NCBI GenBank assembly: GCA_946222285.1
Contig: CAMIIP010000014.1
Coordinates: 1-43,245, forward strand
Direction: 5' to 3'
Length of the DNA stretch: 43,245 nucleotides
Origin: an uncultured Rothia sp.
Lineage (GTDB): Bacteria; Actinomycetota; Actinomycetes; Actinomycetales; Micrococcaceae
The notes beneath the pieces were generated by a model. It worked only from the letters and a program-made list of their open reading frames with translations. It was not told where the DNA came from and made no database searches. A program made the translations under genes and the position numbers. Position 1 is the stretch's first letter. The number at the start of each line of letters is the position of its first letter. This document shows, one piece after another, positions 1 through 9,161 of the stretch.

Positions 1-45
1 GGCCGTTGTCTAGTTGGTGGGTGTGGGGTGTGTTCCTACTTTTGA

Positions 46-833
46 ATAAACCTCACTGAATCTTTTGAAATCAAACTGAGAGTTAATCTGAAAGAGAATA
101 ATCAATATATAATTTTCAGCTTTCCCCCAAATCTAATTTTCCTATAGACGATATCTATAAGACATTTAAAGTATTTACAGACTTATATGCCGGTTTAAGA
201 TTTAAGATTTTTCAGAAGTATAATACTTCATTAAGTTTCGAAGGTAGAATTAATGTTGCGGAATTAACAGATAACTTCCCCGAAAATACGCAGGGTATCT
301 ATATTAGAGCCCTTAAATCTTTACAAAAATTTGCTTCTTGCCGAATTGATTACATTGACCCTACAAAAGTTAAACATTCTATTTTTAATAAAATTATAAA
401 TTTTCAAAACCTCATAGATAAAGATTATGTTTATGACAATGGAAAAATTAGTTTTCAAATAGAGGATTCAATTGAGATTAGAAAATCAGCTTTACTCTAC
501 CACCTCCTCATTCCAAGCCCCAATAAAGTAGAATGGCTTGGAAAGAAAATCTCAGTTGGTTATATTTTGACTGAGGCGGTATTGACTCCAACCGAAGAGA
601 TAAGCCACGAGGGAAAAAGGTCTTGGAATACTATTCCTGGAGTTCCAACTCGAACCCGAAACCTAAGTGAAGAAGAGGTAGAGATACTTAAATCGAAAGA
701 CCCCAAAAAGCTACAAATACGTGGTACATATTATGTCAATTCAAGGAAGAATAATAATCCTATCATTTTTTGGCTCCCATTAAATCCATATAAAATCGGG
801 CAATGCAAGAGAACAAATAAAATTAACTTCTAA
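46..833 (+). pseudogene. AT-rich accessory gene, 5'-truncated and frameshifted
   Basis: The frame ending at the stop at 831-833 is open back to 102, about 243 codons, but contains no ATG or GTG. The only internal start-like codon is a TTG at 567 with no ribosome-binding site, so the full frame is better read as one broken gene than as an 88-residue protein. Upstream, a second frame (46-147) reads plausibly as protein and would join the main frame if the C5 run at 124-128 had one more C, giving a join reading FPPKSNFPIDDIYK. The combined product is rich in Lys, Asn, Ile and Phe, unlike the neighbouring genes. I do not recognise the family. Low GC and the missing 5' end suggest horizontally acquired DNA cut off near position 45. 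Confidence 0.55.
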
Positions 834-1301
834 GTATCTTTAGCATTTTAGTATTAAAAATATTTAACAAAATATATTTATACTTCAGTATAAAAAAGAA
901 CTAAATATACGCGGAGGAAAATATCACTTTGATTGTTCACTCATTCTCTCAGAACCCAGATAACTGTTTGGATAATCTAAAATCTCAATTAACAAAATAA
1001 ATAGATCAACCCCAGGAGCAAAGGAATTCTAAGGCGTTTCATGCCCTACTCCCATTCGGGAACCCAGCTGTATCCATCTCAAGTTGATCTCTTACATGAA
1101 AGACTACCTGGCTACTAATCAACACGTTCAGTTCTCTAAGGTATATTTCACTCGCGCAGAGTCTCGCATCCGGGGAAATTAACTGTTTCTTTCGCAAGCT
1201 ACACCTTCAACTCTCAAAAGTCTCCACCCCATCCCTGTACGATTAACCCCAAACGCACCCGTGCCCGCACCCGCATTCCAAAACACTCCCACGAGGCTCC
1301 C
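834..1301. other. Intergenic accessory boundary with short ORF remnants
   Basis: This gene-poor stretch passes from AT-rich DNA (to about 1010) to the normal base composition of the window. It holds a palindrome, TTTATACT/AGTATAAA (877-894), and then a GCGGAGGA ribosome-binding site at 911-918 placed before a TTG at 929, opening a 23-codon frame that stops at 1000. A second short frame, 1096-1182, encodes 28 residues ending in AESRIRGN and reads like a protein tail. Both look like the ends of genes lost at a recombination boundary. I cannot assign either. Confidence 0.35.
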
Positions 1302-4300
1302 ATGACCAACTTCGCCTTCCTCAACTCCACGCTCCCCGCCCTGGCAGAGCCCGCGCGTCGTGCCGAACACTACATCTTCACTGACCCCACCAGCTCCCTC
1401 TTCTACGCCCGCCGCACCCTCGAACTCCTCATAGACCACCTCTACACAGTCAAAAACCTCCCCGAACCCTACGACGACAAACTCGCCGCCCGCATCAACT
1501 CCCCCGAACTAAACCAACTCATCGGGCGAGACCTCGTAGCCAAAGCAGAAATCATCCGCCTAGCAGGCAACAAAGCAGTCCACACCAACATCAAATTCAC
1601 CCCACGCGACGCCGGCGTAACCGTAGAACAACTCTTCCACCTCCTCATCTGGGCAGCCCTCCACACCTCAGCCCACCCCGAGACAGTCCCACAACAAGCA
1701 ACCTTCAACCTCAACGCGCTACGCCAACAAGCAGAAGCACGCGCCCACGCCAGCCAAGCCCACCGCAACACCAAAACGCAGCTCCAAGAACTTCAAGAGC
1801 AATTCGCTGAAGAAGACAGCAAACGCGCTCAAGAATCCGCCGAAAAAGACCGCGAAATCGCTGAACTGCGAGCGCAGATCGCCGAAGCGCAGCGCACCAA
1901 ACAGGTAGTAGACACCCACGACTACAAAGAAAACGAAACGCGCACCGAATACATCGACCTCCTCTTGCGCGAAGCCGGCTGGAATCCCGATGCGCCAGAG
2001 GTGCGCGAATACCCGGTGGAAGGTCTACCGATCTCAACCAACCCCAGCGGGGAAGGCAACGTGGACTACGTTCTCTGGAGCGCAGACCACAAACCCCTCG
2101 CCATCATCGAAGCAAAACGCACCAGTAAGAACCCCAGCACCGGCGTCCACCAGGCACAGCTCTACGCCAACGCGCTCGAAGAGAAGACCGGGCTCCGCCC
2201 TATTATTTTCATCTCCAATGGCTACGAGCACCAGATCATCGACAATCGCCCCGGCTCTAACTACCCAGCCCGCAAAGTCGCCGGTTTCTACACCGAAGAC
2301 GAACTGCGCCTCGCCATTTCTCGCCGCACCGAACGCAAGCCGCTGCCCGCGCGTCCTATTAACACAGAAATCGCCGGCCGTCCCTACCAAATTCACGCTA
2401 TTACCGCAGTTGCCGAAACTTTTACCTCCAAGAAGCGCTCCGCCCTGCTCGTGATGGCAACGGGAACCGGCAAAACCCGCATCGCCGCGGCCCTCATCGA
2501 GCTACTCCAAGAAGCCAGCTGGGCAAAACGCGTGCTCTTCCTCGCAGACCGCACCGCGCTCGTTAGCCAGGCAACCAAAGTGCTCGTCGAGCAACTTCCC
2601 CAGGTGCCCGTAACCAACCTCCTCACCGAGAAAAACTCCACCGCGCGCGTATTCACCTGCACCTACCCCACCATGCTCAACCTCATCAACACCCGCGATG
2701 AGAACGGTCTGCAAAAGTTCGGTCCCGGCTACTTTGACCTCATCATCATCGACGAAGCCCACCGCTCCGTCTACGCCAAATACGGCGAAATCTTCAACCA
2801 CTTCGATGCCCTCAAGGTCGGTCTCACCGCCACACCTAAAGACGACATCGCCCACAACACCTACCGTCTCTTCGAAATTGAAGACGGCGTGCCCACCGAC
2901 GTCTACACCCTCGAACAAGCAGTCAATAACGAACCGCCCTACCTCGTGCCGCCCAAAAGCAAGGTGCGCGATACCCTCTTCCTGCGCGAAGGCGTCCATT
3001 ATGATGACCTCTCCGAAGACGACCGCGATGCCTGGGACGAGCAGGACTGGGGCGAAGGCGAAATCCCAGAGAGGGTAGAAGCGCCCGATATCAACAAATA
3101 CCTCTTCAATCTGGACACCATCGACAAAGTCCTCAAAAACCTCATGGACGAGGGGCACAAGGTTGCAGGCGCCGACCGGCTGGGCAAAACCATCATCTTC
3201 GCCAAGTCACAGGCGCACGCCAACATAATTCTCGACCGGTTCAACGCGCTCTTTCCCGACCACGGTGCGGGTTTCGCCGCCGTCATTACCCACAACACCT
3301 CACACGCACAAAGTCTCATTGAAGACTTCTCCGGCCCCGCCAAAACCCCGCATGTGGCAATCTCCGTGGACATGCTCGATACCGGCATCGACGTTCCCGA
3401 AGTCGTCAATCTCGTCTTTTTCAAGCCCGTGCGTTCAAAGTCAAAATACTGGCAGATGATTGGGCGCGGAACCCGTCTCTGTCCCAATCTCTTTGGCCCT
3501 GGTAAAGATAAAGAAAACTTCTTTGTCTTTGACTGGTGCGGCAACGTCGAGTTCTTCAACCACGACCTTCCCGAAGCCGGCAGTAGTACCCAGGTTTCGC
3601 TCTCCGAGCGGATTTTTGAGCTGGAATTACAGTTGGTCAAATACCTGGACGACGCCGCCGACTCCCATATTCGATCGGTGGGCGACGGTAGTGGGCTATC
3701 TGAAGATTTACGCGAGTTCCGTGTAGATATTGCTGACCGTCTCCATGATTTCGCGCGTAGTCTCGATTCGCGCAATGTGCAGGTACGCCAAAAAATGCGG
3801 TCGGTAGAGAAGTTCCGCGATGCCTCAACCTGGGAAAAGCTCGACGAAGAGACCTTCATGCAGGCTAGCGAACTTGCTGGACTTTACACCGATATTTTTG
3901 GCGCCGACGTTGACGCCAAACGCTTTGACGTGCTCATGCATCGTGCCCAGCTCGCCGTTCTTGAGGGAGAAACCGCGCTCTTAGAAAAGATCGCGCAGAA
4001 TGTGCGCCAGCTTGCCTCAGATTTACACGGGAAGATTGATTCCATTCCAGAAATCGGTGCGCAGGCAGAAGTTATCTCTGCTGTACTAGACGTTATCTGG
4101 TGGGAAAACGTTACCCCTTCCATGCTTGAGAGTGTGCGCAAACGCCTCCGCATGCTGGTGCGGCATGTTGATAAAAAAGGGAACCGTAAGCCTGTTGTGC
4201 TTGATATCGAAGACACCCTCGGCGAAGCACGCGAAGTCGAGATTATTCCCCATGTAACCGGCACCGACATTGCCCTCTTCGAGAAAAAAGCACGCGCCTA

Positions 4301-4733
4301 CCTCATGGAGCATCTCAGCGATCCAGCCCTCCAAAAGGTCTACCGCAACGAGAAACTCACCGAACCGGATTACAGCCGCCTAGAGAACATTCTCCTCGAT
4401 GCCGGAATCGCCCAGAAAGAAGTCATCACCGACGCCTCCAAGGCTAAGGGTGGTCTGGGGCTACTTATCCGCTCGCTTGTAGGACTAGACGCAGAAACCG
4501 CCCGCTCCCTCTTTGCCGACTTCATACAAAACAACACAGCGACCACCGCGCAGATGAACTTCATCAACATACTCATTGAGGAACTCACCCGCAATGGCTA
4601 CGTTCCGCGCAAGCGCCTCATAGAGTCACCCTTCAGCACACTCTTCGGCTCACCCGTGAACGTGTTCGGTGCCGAACGTGCCCGCTCGCTCGGCGTCGTC
4701 CTCGATGAAGTGGAAGCGACGGCGAAACTTTAG
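1302..4733 (+). CDS. HsdR-like DEAH helicase/nuclease with N-terminal DUF4145 (orphan type I restriction subunit)
   Basis: The 1143-residue protein has the order expected of a type I restriction R subunit of the EcoEI type. A DUF4145-like domain occupies about residues 1-145, followed by a charged coiled coil (150-200). An HSDR_N PD-(D/E)xK nuclease follows (about 205-340), with VDYVLW (D255) and IIEAK (E270, K272). The ATPase motor has Walker A ATGTGKT near 386, DEAH at 484, a downstream LTATP, and motif VI QMIGRGTR near 718. A long C-terminal region follows, as in EcoEI_R_C. In the family this subunit translocates and cuts DNA, guided by HsdM and HsdS. Neither partner lies in this window, so it is an orphan or its partners lie to the left beyond the AT-rich remnant. 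A restriction or defence role is inferred. Confidence 0.85.
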   Translation: MTNFAFLNSTLPALAEPARRAEHYIFTDPTSSLFYARRTLELLIDHLYTVKNLPEPYDDKLAARINSPELNQLIGRDLVAKAEIIRLAGNKAVHTNIKFTPRDAGVTVEQLFHLLIWAALHTSAHPETVPQQATFNLNALRQQAEARAHASQAHRNTKTQLQELQEQFAEEDSKRAQESAEKDREIAELRAQIAEAQRTKQVVDTHDYKENETRTEYIDLLLREAGWNPDAPEVREYPVEGLPISTNPSGEGNVDYVLWSADHKPLAIIEAKRTSKNPSTGVHQAQLYANALEEKTGLRPIIFISNGYEHQIIDNRPGSNYPARKVAGFYTEDELRLAISRRTERKPLPARPINTEIAGRPYQIHAITAVAETFTSKKRSALLVMATGTGKTRIAAALIELLQEASWAKRVLFLADRTALVSQATKVLVEQLPQVPVTNLLTEKNSTARVFTCTYPTMLNLINTRDENGLQKFGPGYFDLIIIDEAHRSVYAKYGEIFNHFDALKVGLTATPKDDIAHNTYRLFEIEDGVPTDVYTLEQAVNNEPPYLVPPKSKVRDTLFLREGVHYDDLSEDDRDAWDEQDWGEGEIPERVEAPDINKYLFNLDTIDKVLKNLMDEGHKVAGADRLGKTIIFAKSQAHANIILDRFNALFPDHGAGFAAVITHNTSHAQSLIEDFSGPAKTPHVAISVDMLDTGIDVPEVVNLVFFKPVRSKSKYWQMIGRGTRLCPNLFGPGKDKENFFVFDWCGNVEFFNHDLPEAGSSTQVSLSERIFELELQLVKYLDDAADSHIRSVGDGSGLSEDLREFRVDIADRLHDFARSLDSRNVQVRQKMRSVEKFRDASTWEKLDEETFMQASELAGLYTDIFGADVDAKRFDVLMHRAQLAVLEGETALLEKIAQNVRQLASDLHGKIDSIPEIGAQAEVISAVLDVIWWENVTPSMLESVRKRLRMLVRHVDKKGNRKPVVLDIEDTLGEAREVEIIPHVTGTDIALFEKKARAYLMEHLSDPALQKVYRNEKLTEPDYSRLENILLDAGIAQKEVITDASKAKGGLGLLIRSLVGLDAETARSLFADFIQNNTATTAQMNFINILIEELTRNGYVPRKRLIESPFSTLFGSPVNVFGAERARSLGVVLDEVEATAKL

Positions 4734-4744
4734 AGCCGTAAAAG

Positions 4745-4811
4745 TAACTGACCGGCTAAGCTCGTTTTGACCATCGTAGAGGTGGTCAAAACGAGCTTAG
4801 CCGGTCAGTTA
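4745..4811. terminator. 28-bp perfect inverted repeat, bidirectional terminator
   Basis: Arms 4745-4772 and 4784-4811 are exact reverse complements, beginning TAACTGACCGGCTAAG, with an 11-base loop. The repeat sits between the converging hsdR-like gene and the DUF2218 gene, where one hairpin could end transcription from both sides. There is no strong U-tract on either side. Confidence 0.75.
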
Positions 4812-4829
4812 TTTAACGGAAGGAAAGAC

Positions 4830-5168
4830 TTACCGCTCGAACGTAACCTTCAGCCCCTCGCGCTCCCCGAACTTCTTCAGGTGTCTGCTCAAAACGCCCT
4901 CTACGCGGCTCAGGCGCTCGTCGTCCTCAGCATGGGCAAGTAAAACTAGACACTCAGCACCATCTACGACAGTTACAAGAACATCGCCGTAGCCGTTGAA
5001 AACATCGTCACGATTGAAGGTGATGCGATGCCCGTCTTCGATTTCAACAATGGGCACTTTATGCCCCAGATGGGAGACGAGCTGCTTGGCGTATCGCGCT
5101 GGACGGTCAGTCTCCACGATTGCGCGGGAGACCAGCGGCATCGCTTCGGGGCTAGGATACTCTGTCAT
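4830..5168 (-). CDS. DUF2218 domain-containing protein
   Basis: A 112-residue cytosolic protein. The segment RPARYAKQLVSHLGHK near residues 22-37, followed by a short beta-rich region and an acidic stretch (AEDDERLSRVEGVLSRHLKKF), fits the DUF2218 family, which is full length at about 100 residues. The family's function is unknown to me. In many actinobacteria such proteins lie near transport genes. Here the gene converges on the hsdR-like gene and diverges from the NCS2 permease gene. Confidence 0.7.
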   Translation of the reverse strand: MTEYPSPEAMPLVSRAIVETDRPARYAKQLVSHLGHKVPIVEIEDGHRITFNRDDVFNGYGDVLVTVVDGAECLVLLAHAEDDERLSRVEGVLSRHLKKFGEREGLKVTFER

Positions 5169-5386
5169 AAAATTTCACTCCATTTCAAAACTTAGGTTCT
5201 CCTAACTTTATCGGTCTGAGTAAAAAAGGGCACTATCTCAGCGCATGTCACGTTTTCCCATTCCCACGGCGCTCCCCAAGAAGCGTATATTTAGAGGGGT
5301 AATTCACCGCCAACTCCCTGCAATACTGTTGGCATATCTGACGGCGCACACCGCCTATCGAACGAGAGTAACTACGGATTCAACGA

Positions 5387-6857
5387 ATGACTTCTGAGAA
5401 CACCGCGGCTCAACAACCCGCACACACACCCGCCCCAAAAAAATGCGCTAGATCGCTATTTCAAAATCACCGAACGTGGTTCATCCATTGGTTCAGAGGT
5501 ACGCGGCGGCTTCGCCACCTTCTTTGCCATGAGCTACATTGTGGTTCTAAACCCGCTGATTATCGGACTCGGAGCCGATGCATCCGGTAACGCCCTCGGC
5601 CCCGAACGCGTTGCCGCTGTAACCGCACTAATCGCCGGTATTCTCACCATCATCATGGGTATCTGGGCACGCCAGCCCTTCGCCATGGCAGCAGGTTTGG
5701 GCGTGAACGCCCTGCTCGCCTCAACCATTGCGACGACGCCGAATCTCACCTGGCCCGAAATCATGGGCTTGGTGGTGTGGGCAGGTATCGTCATGCTCGT
5801 GCTGGTTCTGACCGGCTTCCGCACCGCCGTCTTCAACGCCGTCCCGCAGAGCCTCAAAACCGCGATTGTGGTGGGCATCGGCATGTTCATTTCGCTCATC
5901 GGTCTGGTCAACGCTGGCGTGGTACGCCGTATGCCCGACGCCGCAGGCACCACCGTACCCGTGACTTTCGGTGCCAACGGCTCACTCATGGGCTGGCCTA
6001 TTGTGGTCTTCCTCTTCGGACTTTTCCTCACTATCGCGCTCTTTATTCGCAACGTGCGCGGGGCGATTCTCATCTCGGTGATTGCCTCCACCATTCTTTC
6101 GATTATCCTCGAAAGCGTTTCACCCTCGGGCTCCTCCATGGATTCGGCTACCGGCTGGTCGCTGATGGTTCCTGGCATTCCCGATCAATGGGTTGGTAAC
6201 CCTGACCTCTCACTCCTCTTCACCGCAGATCTCTTGAGCGCTTTCACCACGCTCGGCGGAATGACGGCGTCTTTGCTGATCTTCGCTATCTTGCTGGCGG
6301 TCTTCTTCGACGCGATGGGCACCTCGGTGGGTCTGGCTGCTGAAAACGGCACACTGAATGAAGACGGACAGATTGAGGGAATCAACAAGGTGCTTCTGGT
6401 TGACTCAATTGGTTCCATTGCCGGCGGTGGCGCGTCCAGTTCGGCGCACCAGATTTTCGTGGAATCAGCCACCGGTATTGGTGAAGGCGCACGTACCGGT
6501 TTCGCTAACCTGGTGACGGGCTTCCTCTTCCTCGTGGCAGTCTTTATCTCACCTCTCGTGAACGTGGTGCCTTTCGAAGCGGTAGCGCCCGCACTCGTAG
6601 TGGTGGGTTTCCTCATGGTTCGCCAGGCAATCAACATCGACTGGACCGACTGGGGACTGGGCATTCCCGCCTTCCTCACCATCATTATGATGCCCTTTAC
6701 CTACTCCATTGCCGATGGCATTGGCGCGGGCTTCATCTCCTACGTTTTCATTCGCCTGGTACAGGGACGCGCACGCGACATTCACCCGCTCATGTATGCG
6801 GTTTCGGCGGCCTTTGTGCTCTACTTCGGTATGGGCTTTGTGAAGAGCTTTATGTAG
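5387..6857 (+). CDS. NCS2 family purine-type permease, frameshifted near the N-terminus
   Basis: The product resembles NCS2 (AzgA/GhxP-like) nucleobase permeases, with about 12 hydrophobic segments, the N-terminal signature RYFKITERG followed by RGGFATFFAMSYI, and a conserved FFDAMGTSVGLAAENG segment. The conserved N-terminus starts well before the first in-frame ATG (5529) and has no start of its own. An ATG at 5387 begins a plausible leader (MTSENTAAQQPAHTPAPKK) in another frame, and dropping one A from the A7 run at 5437-5443 joins the two into a 489-residue protein. As sequenced, either a truncated product starts at 5529 or the gene is off. Phase variation, decay and sequencing error are all possible. 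The family imports guanine/hypoxanthine or adenine by proton symport; the substrate here is unassigned. No purine riboswitch was seen upstream. Confidence 0.85.
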
Positions 6858-6896
6858 GTTCTCTCTAGAATTTGTTCTTTCCGAAGTATGGCTTTT

Positions 6897-6933
6897 TGAA
6901 CGAGGTACCTCATATTATGAGGTACCTCGTTCA
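6897..6933. terminator. 18-bp perfect hairpin, bidirectional terminator
   Basis: TGAACGAGGTACCTCATA (6897-6914) is followed after one base by its exact reverse complement (6916-6933). Short T-runs lie on both sides. It separates the converging permease and GNAT genes. Confidence 0.75.
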
Positions 6934-6979
6934 TTTTGAGGGAGTTCAGTGTGTGCCTGACAGGCGGACGACGCACGAC

Positions 6980-7471
6980 TCACAGCCGCTTCATCATCGT
7001 CAAGTTGGTGAGAACTTCGCCGCGAAGTTGCACCTGGTTCTCTTTACTTACTCTAAAACCGTGGTGCTCAAAGAAGCCTCGCGCCGTTAGACTTGTCTGC
7101 ACCACCAGAGTAGTGGTGCCGCGCGTCCTCGCCTCTTCTTGTACCTGAGTGTGTAGCGCGCTGGCAACGCCCTGACCGTGATAGGGCGGGCGGACAAAGA
7201 GCATATCCAGAAGAACTTCGCCCAGCAGACTCTGCCCGGAACCTTCTACGAAATCAGTAAAACCGGCACTCACGCCGTCCACCGTTGCCACCAAAGTATG
7301 GGCGCGACCACGAGCCGCACCCCACTGTTGTAGGTTATATTCGCTAGGCGCCCAGGCGTTCAGTTGCGCCGGTGTGTAGTCGTTCGCGGCGAGTTCATGA
7401 ATAGACTGGTAGAAAATGGCGCGCGTGACGGCCGCATCGGCGGCAGTGTATGGGCGAATAGTTAGGTTCAT
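6980..7471 (-). CDS. GNAT family N-acetyltransferase
   Basis: A 163-residue protein with the GNAT fold. It starts IRPYTAADAAVTRAIFYQSI, has a central beta strand MLFVRPPYHGQGVASALH whose loop is the acetyl-CoA pyrophosphate site (Q/R-x-x-G-x-G/A type), and ends with the C-terminal ARGFFEHHGFRVSKEN motif. It transfers an acetyl group from acetyl-CoA to an amine; the substrate cannot be told. It is divergent from the YchJ-like gene, with only 23 bases between starts. Confidence 0.85.
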   Translation of the reverse strand: MNLTIRPYTAADAAVTRAIFYQSIHELAANDYTPAQLNAWAPSEYNLQQWGAARGRAHTLVATVDGVSAGFTDFVEGSGQSLLGEVLLDMLFVRPPYHGQGVASALHTQVQEEARTRGTTTLVVQTSLTARGFFEHHGFRVSKENQVQLRGEVLTNLTMMKRL

Positions 7472-7494
7472 ATTCCCTCCCGAAAGGACTCCCT

Positions 7495-7920
7495 ATGATT
7501 CTCTTCCACGATGACCGCTGCCCTTGCGGAACCGGCGAAGTTTTTGGTGCATGTTGCGGAAAATTTCTTGCAGATTTTGCAGGCGGTACTGGGATCACCG
7601 CACCGACTCCTGAGGCGCTGATGCGCTCGCGTTTCACTGCATTTGCCGTGGGTGACGAGGCATATTTGCTGGCTTCCTGGGCGGCGCGAACCCGCCCAGA
7701 CTCGCTGGATTTGGACCCGACCTTACGCTGGTATCGCCTGGATATTCTGGGGACTTCCGGTGGCGTGTTTGATACGGCGGGCACCGTGGAGTTCGCTGCC
7801 TACTATCGCTCGAAACCCGGCACGCCCGAGGACGAGCGCGTCAAGGGCGTGCAACGGGAGAAGTCACGCTTCGAGCGGATTGGCGGGGAATGGTTTTATG
7901 TGGATGGAGAGGTTTCTTAA
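7495..7920 (+). CDS. YchJ family SEC-C motif protein
   Basis: The 141-residue protein opens with a zinc-binding SEC-C type motif, CPCGTGEVFGACCG (about residues 10-23), followed by the YchJ/UPF0225 core PEALMRSRFTAFAVGDEAYLLASW and the NTF2-like strand pattern VEFAAYYR. It is full length for the family. The function of YchJ proteins is not established. An AGGAC-type ribosome-binding site lies a few bases before the ATG. Confidence 0.85.
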   Translation: MILFHDDRCPCGTGEVFGACCGKFLADFAGGTGITAPTPEALMRSRFTAFAVGDEAYLLASWAARTRPDSLDLDPTLRWYRLDILGTSGGVFDTAGTVEFAAYYRSKPGTPEDERVKGVQREKSRFERIGGEWFYVDGEVS

Positions 7921-7931
7921 AAGTAGCAAAC

Positions 7932-8324
7932 TCAGTCTATTGCCAGCCCCACCGGCAACTCCTCATAATCAATACGCGCGCCGAGGCAGACCGGAAGAAT
8001 TTCCTCCATCAGGTTTTCGGCAGCAATTCCTATCGAGGAAATGGTGTCTTCTCCCCCAGATTCCAGGATGATGCTAGGCACTTCGCCCTCGCGCCACTTC
8101 ACGATGTAAGCCCAACCGCCCGCCACGAAGACCTCATCCACTTCGTGAGCCTCTTCCGGCCGCACGGGCGATTCTTTCAAACCCTCAAAGTAAGACTTAA
8201 TCGCTCGCACAAGAGCAGGGACCTCTTCGGGCTTCACCGAAATATTCATCTGCACGCGACCGATAGCATCTTTCTCATAGATCTCATCAATATATTCCTG
8301 AGTTGCTATATATTCTTCAGTCAT
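7932..8324 (-). CDS. Hypothetical acidic protein
   Basis: A 130-residue acidic soluble protein (MTEEYIATQEYIDEIYEKDA at the start) with no motif I recognise and no membrane segment. Its ATG lies only two bases after the TAG (8329-8327) that closes the shifted C-terminal frame of the upstream spermidine-synthase-like gene, so the two are probably co-transcribed. It converges closely on the YchJ gene. Confidence 0.65.
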   Translation of the reverse strand: MTEEYIATQEYIDEIYEKDAIGRVQMNISVKPEEVPALVRAIKSYFEGLKESPVRPEEAHEVDEVFVAGGWAYIVKWREGEVPSIILESGGEDTISSIGIAAENLMEEILPVCLGARIDYEELPVGLAID

Positions 8325-8326
8325 TC

Positions 8327-9114
8327 CTAGCCCTTTCGCAGTTCCTGATCTAATGCTTTCGTATCAATAACATCTACACCGTCACGCCGCGGCGCAATGC
8401 CGCTGGCAAAATTTCGCACCCAGGCGTCGTCCTTATATTGGGCGGGGACGCCGCCGCGCAGGTGTACTCGAAAACCTCGGCAATCGCCGCCGCCTCAGCG
8501 CGAGCGCCGGCAAGATCGGGAGCATCGCCGCAGTTAATAATGTAGAGCCCGTTCGGTGCCAACGACTCGGAAACGATCTGCGTGAATTCAAGCGTGGTCA
8601 GCGAGGTGGGAGTGACGTAACCGGCAAAAACGTCGCGGATAACGACGTCGCGGGAGGACGGCGCAAAGGTCTCGGTCACCTTGCGTGCCTCCCCCACACG
8701 GATTTTTACGCGAGGAGCCTTGGGTAAATCAAACCATTCGCGCACCAAATCGGCGAGTTTACCGTCTAGCTCAACCACGGTGTTGCGGGAGGAGGGATAG
8801 AGATCGGCAAGATACTGCGCCATCGAACACGCGCCGCCGCCCAAGTGGGTAATCCGCAGTTTTTCGGGGTCAAGAGTGGTCTCCACAAAGGCTTCAAGAA
8901 CAGCCACCAGCCAGCGCATATACTCAAAATCGAGTTCTCTCGGGCGACCTACCACCACATGCGAGGACTCCATACCGTTAATTTCGAGCACCCAACCGTC
9001 GGGGGTGTAATCATCGGCAATCAGCTCGGCGATACCGGTAGAGATCTCATATTTACCCTCTTTCAGACGGGTATTCTCCGGCTGGACTTTCGGGGTTTTT
9101 CTGCGTTTAGCCAC
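8327..9114 (-). CDS. Spermidine-synthase-like methyltransferase-fold protein with displaced C-terminal frame
   Basis: The fold of spermidine synthases and related SAM methyltransferases is visible: ITHLGGGACSMAQYLAD (motif I, nucleotide loop), NTVVELDGKLADLVREWF (acidic end of strand 2) and DVVIRDVFAGYVTP. The uninterrupted frame starts at 9153 or, more likely, at a GTG at 9114 (MAKRRKTPKVQ), and stops at 8374 with an atypical tail. From about 8470 down to 8327, an alternative frame reads as a more convincing tail (GGVPAQYKDDAWVRNFASG, ending ELRKG) and stops two bases before the next gene. One added base near 8460, or a small deletion there, would explain this. Actinobacterial homologues are often of unproven polyamine activity, so function is tentative. 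Confidence 0.75.
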
Positions 9115-9161
9115 GCTTTCAAGGGTACGGCAGGTTAGCGTTAGAACTAACATCTACCATC

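Noticed and set aside
834..1301. Possible insertion-sequence end near the AT-rich boundary
   Set aside because: No transposase motif or matching terminal inverted repeats could be identified.
5200..5386. Purine riboswitch before the NCS2 permease
   Set aside because: The conserved riboswitch core pattern was not recognisable in this stretch.
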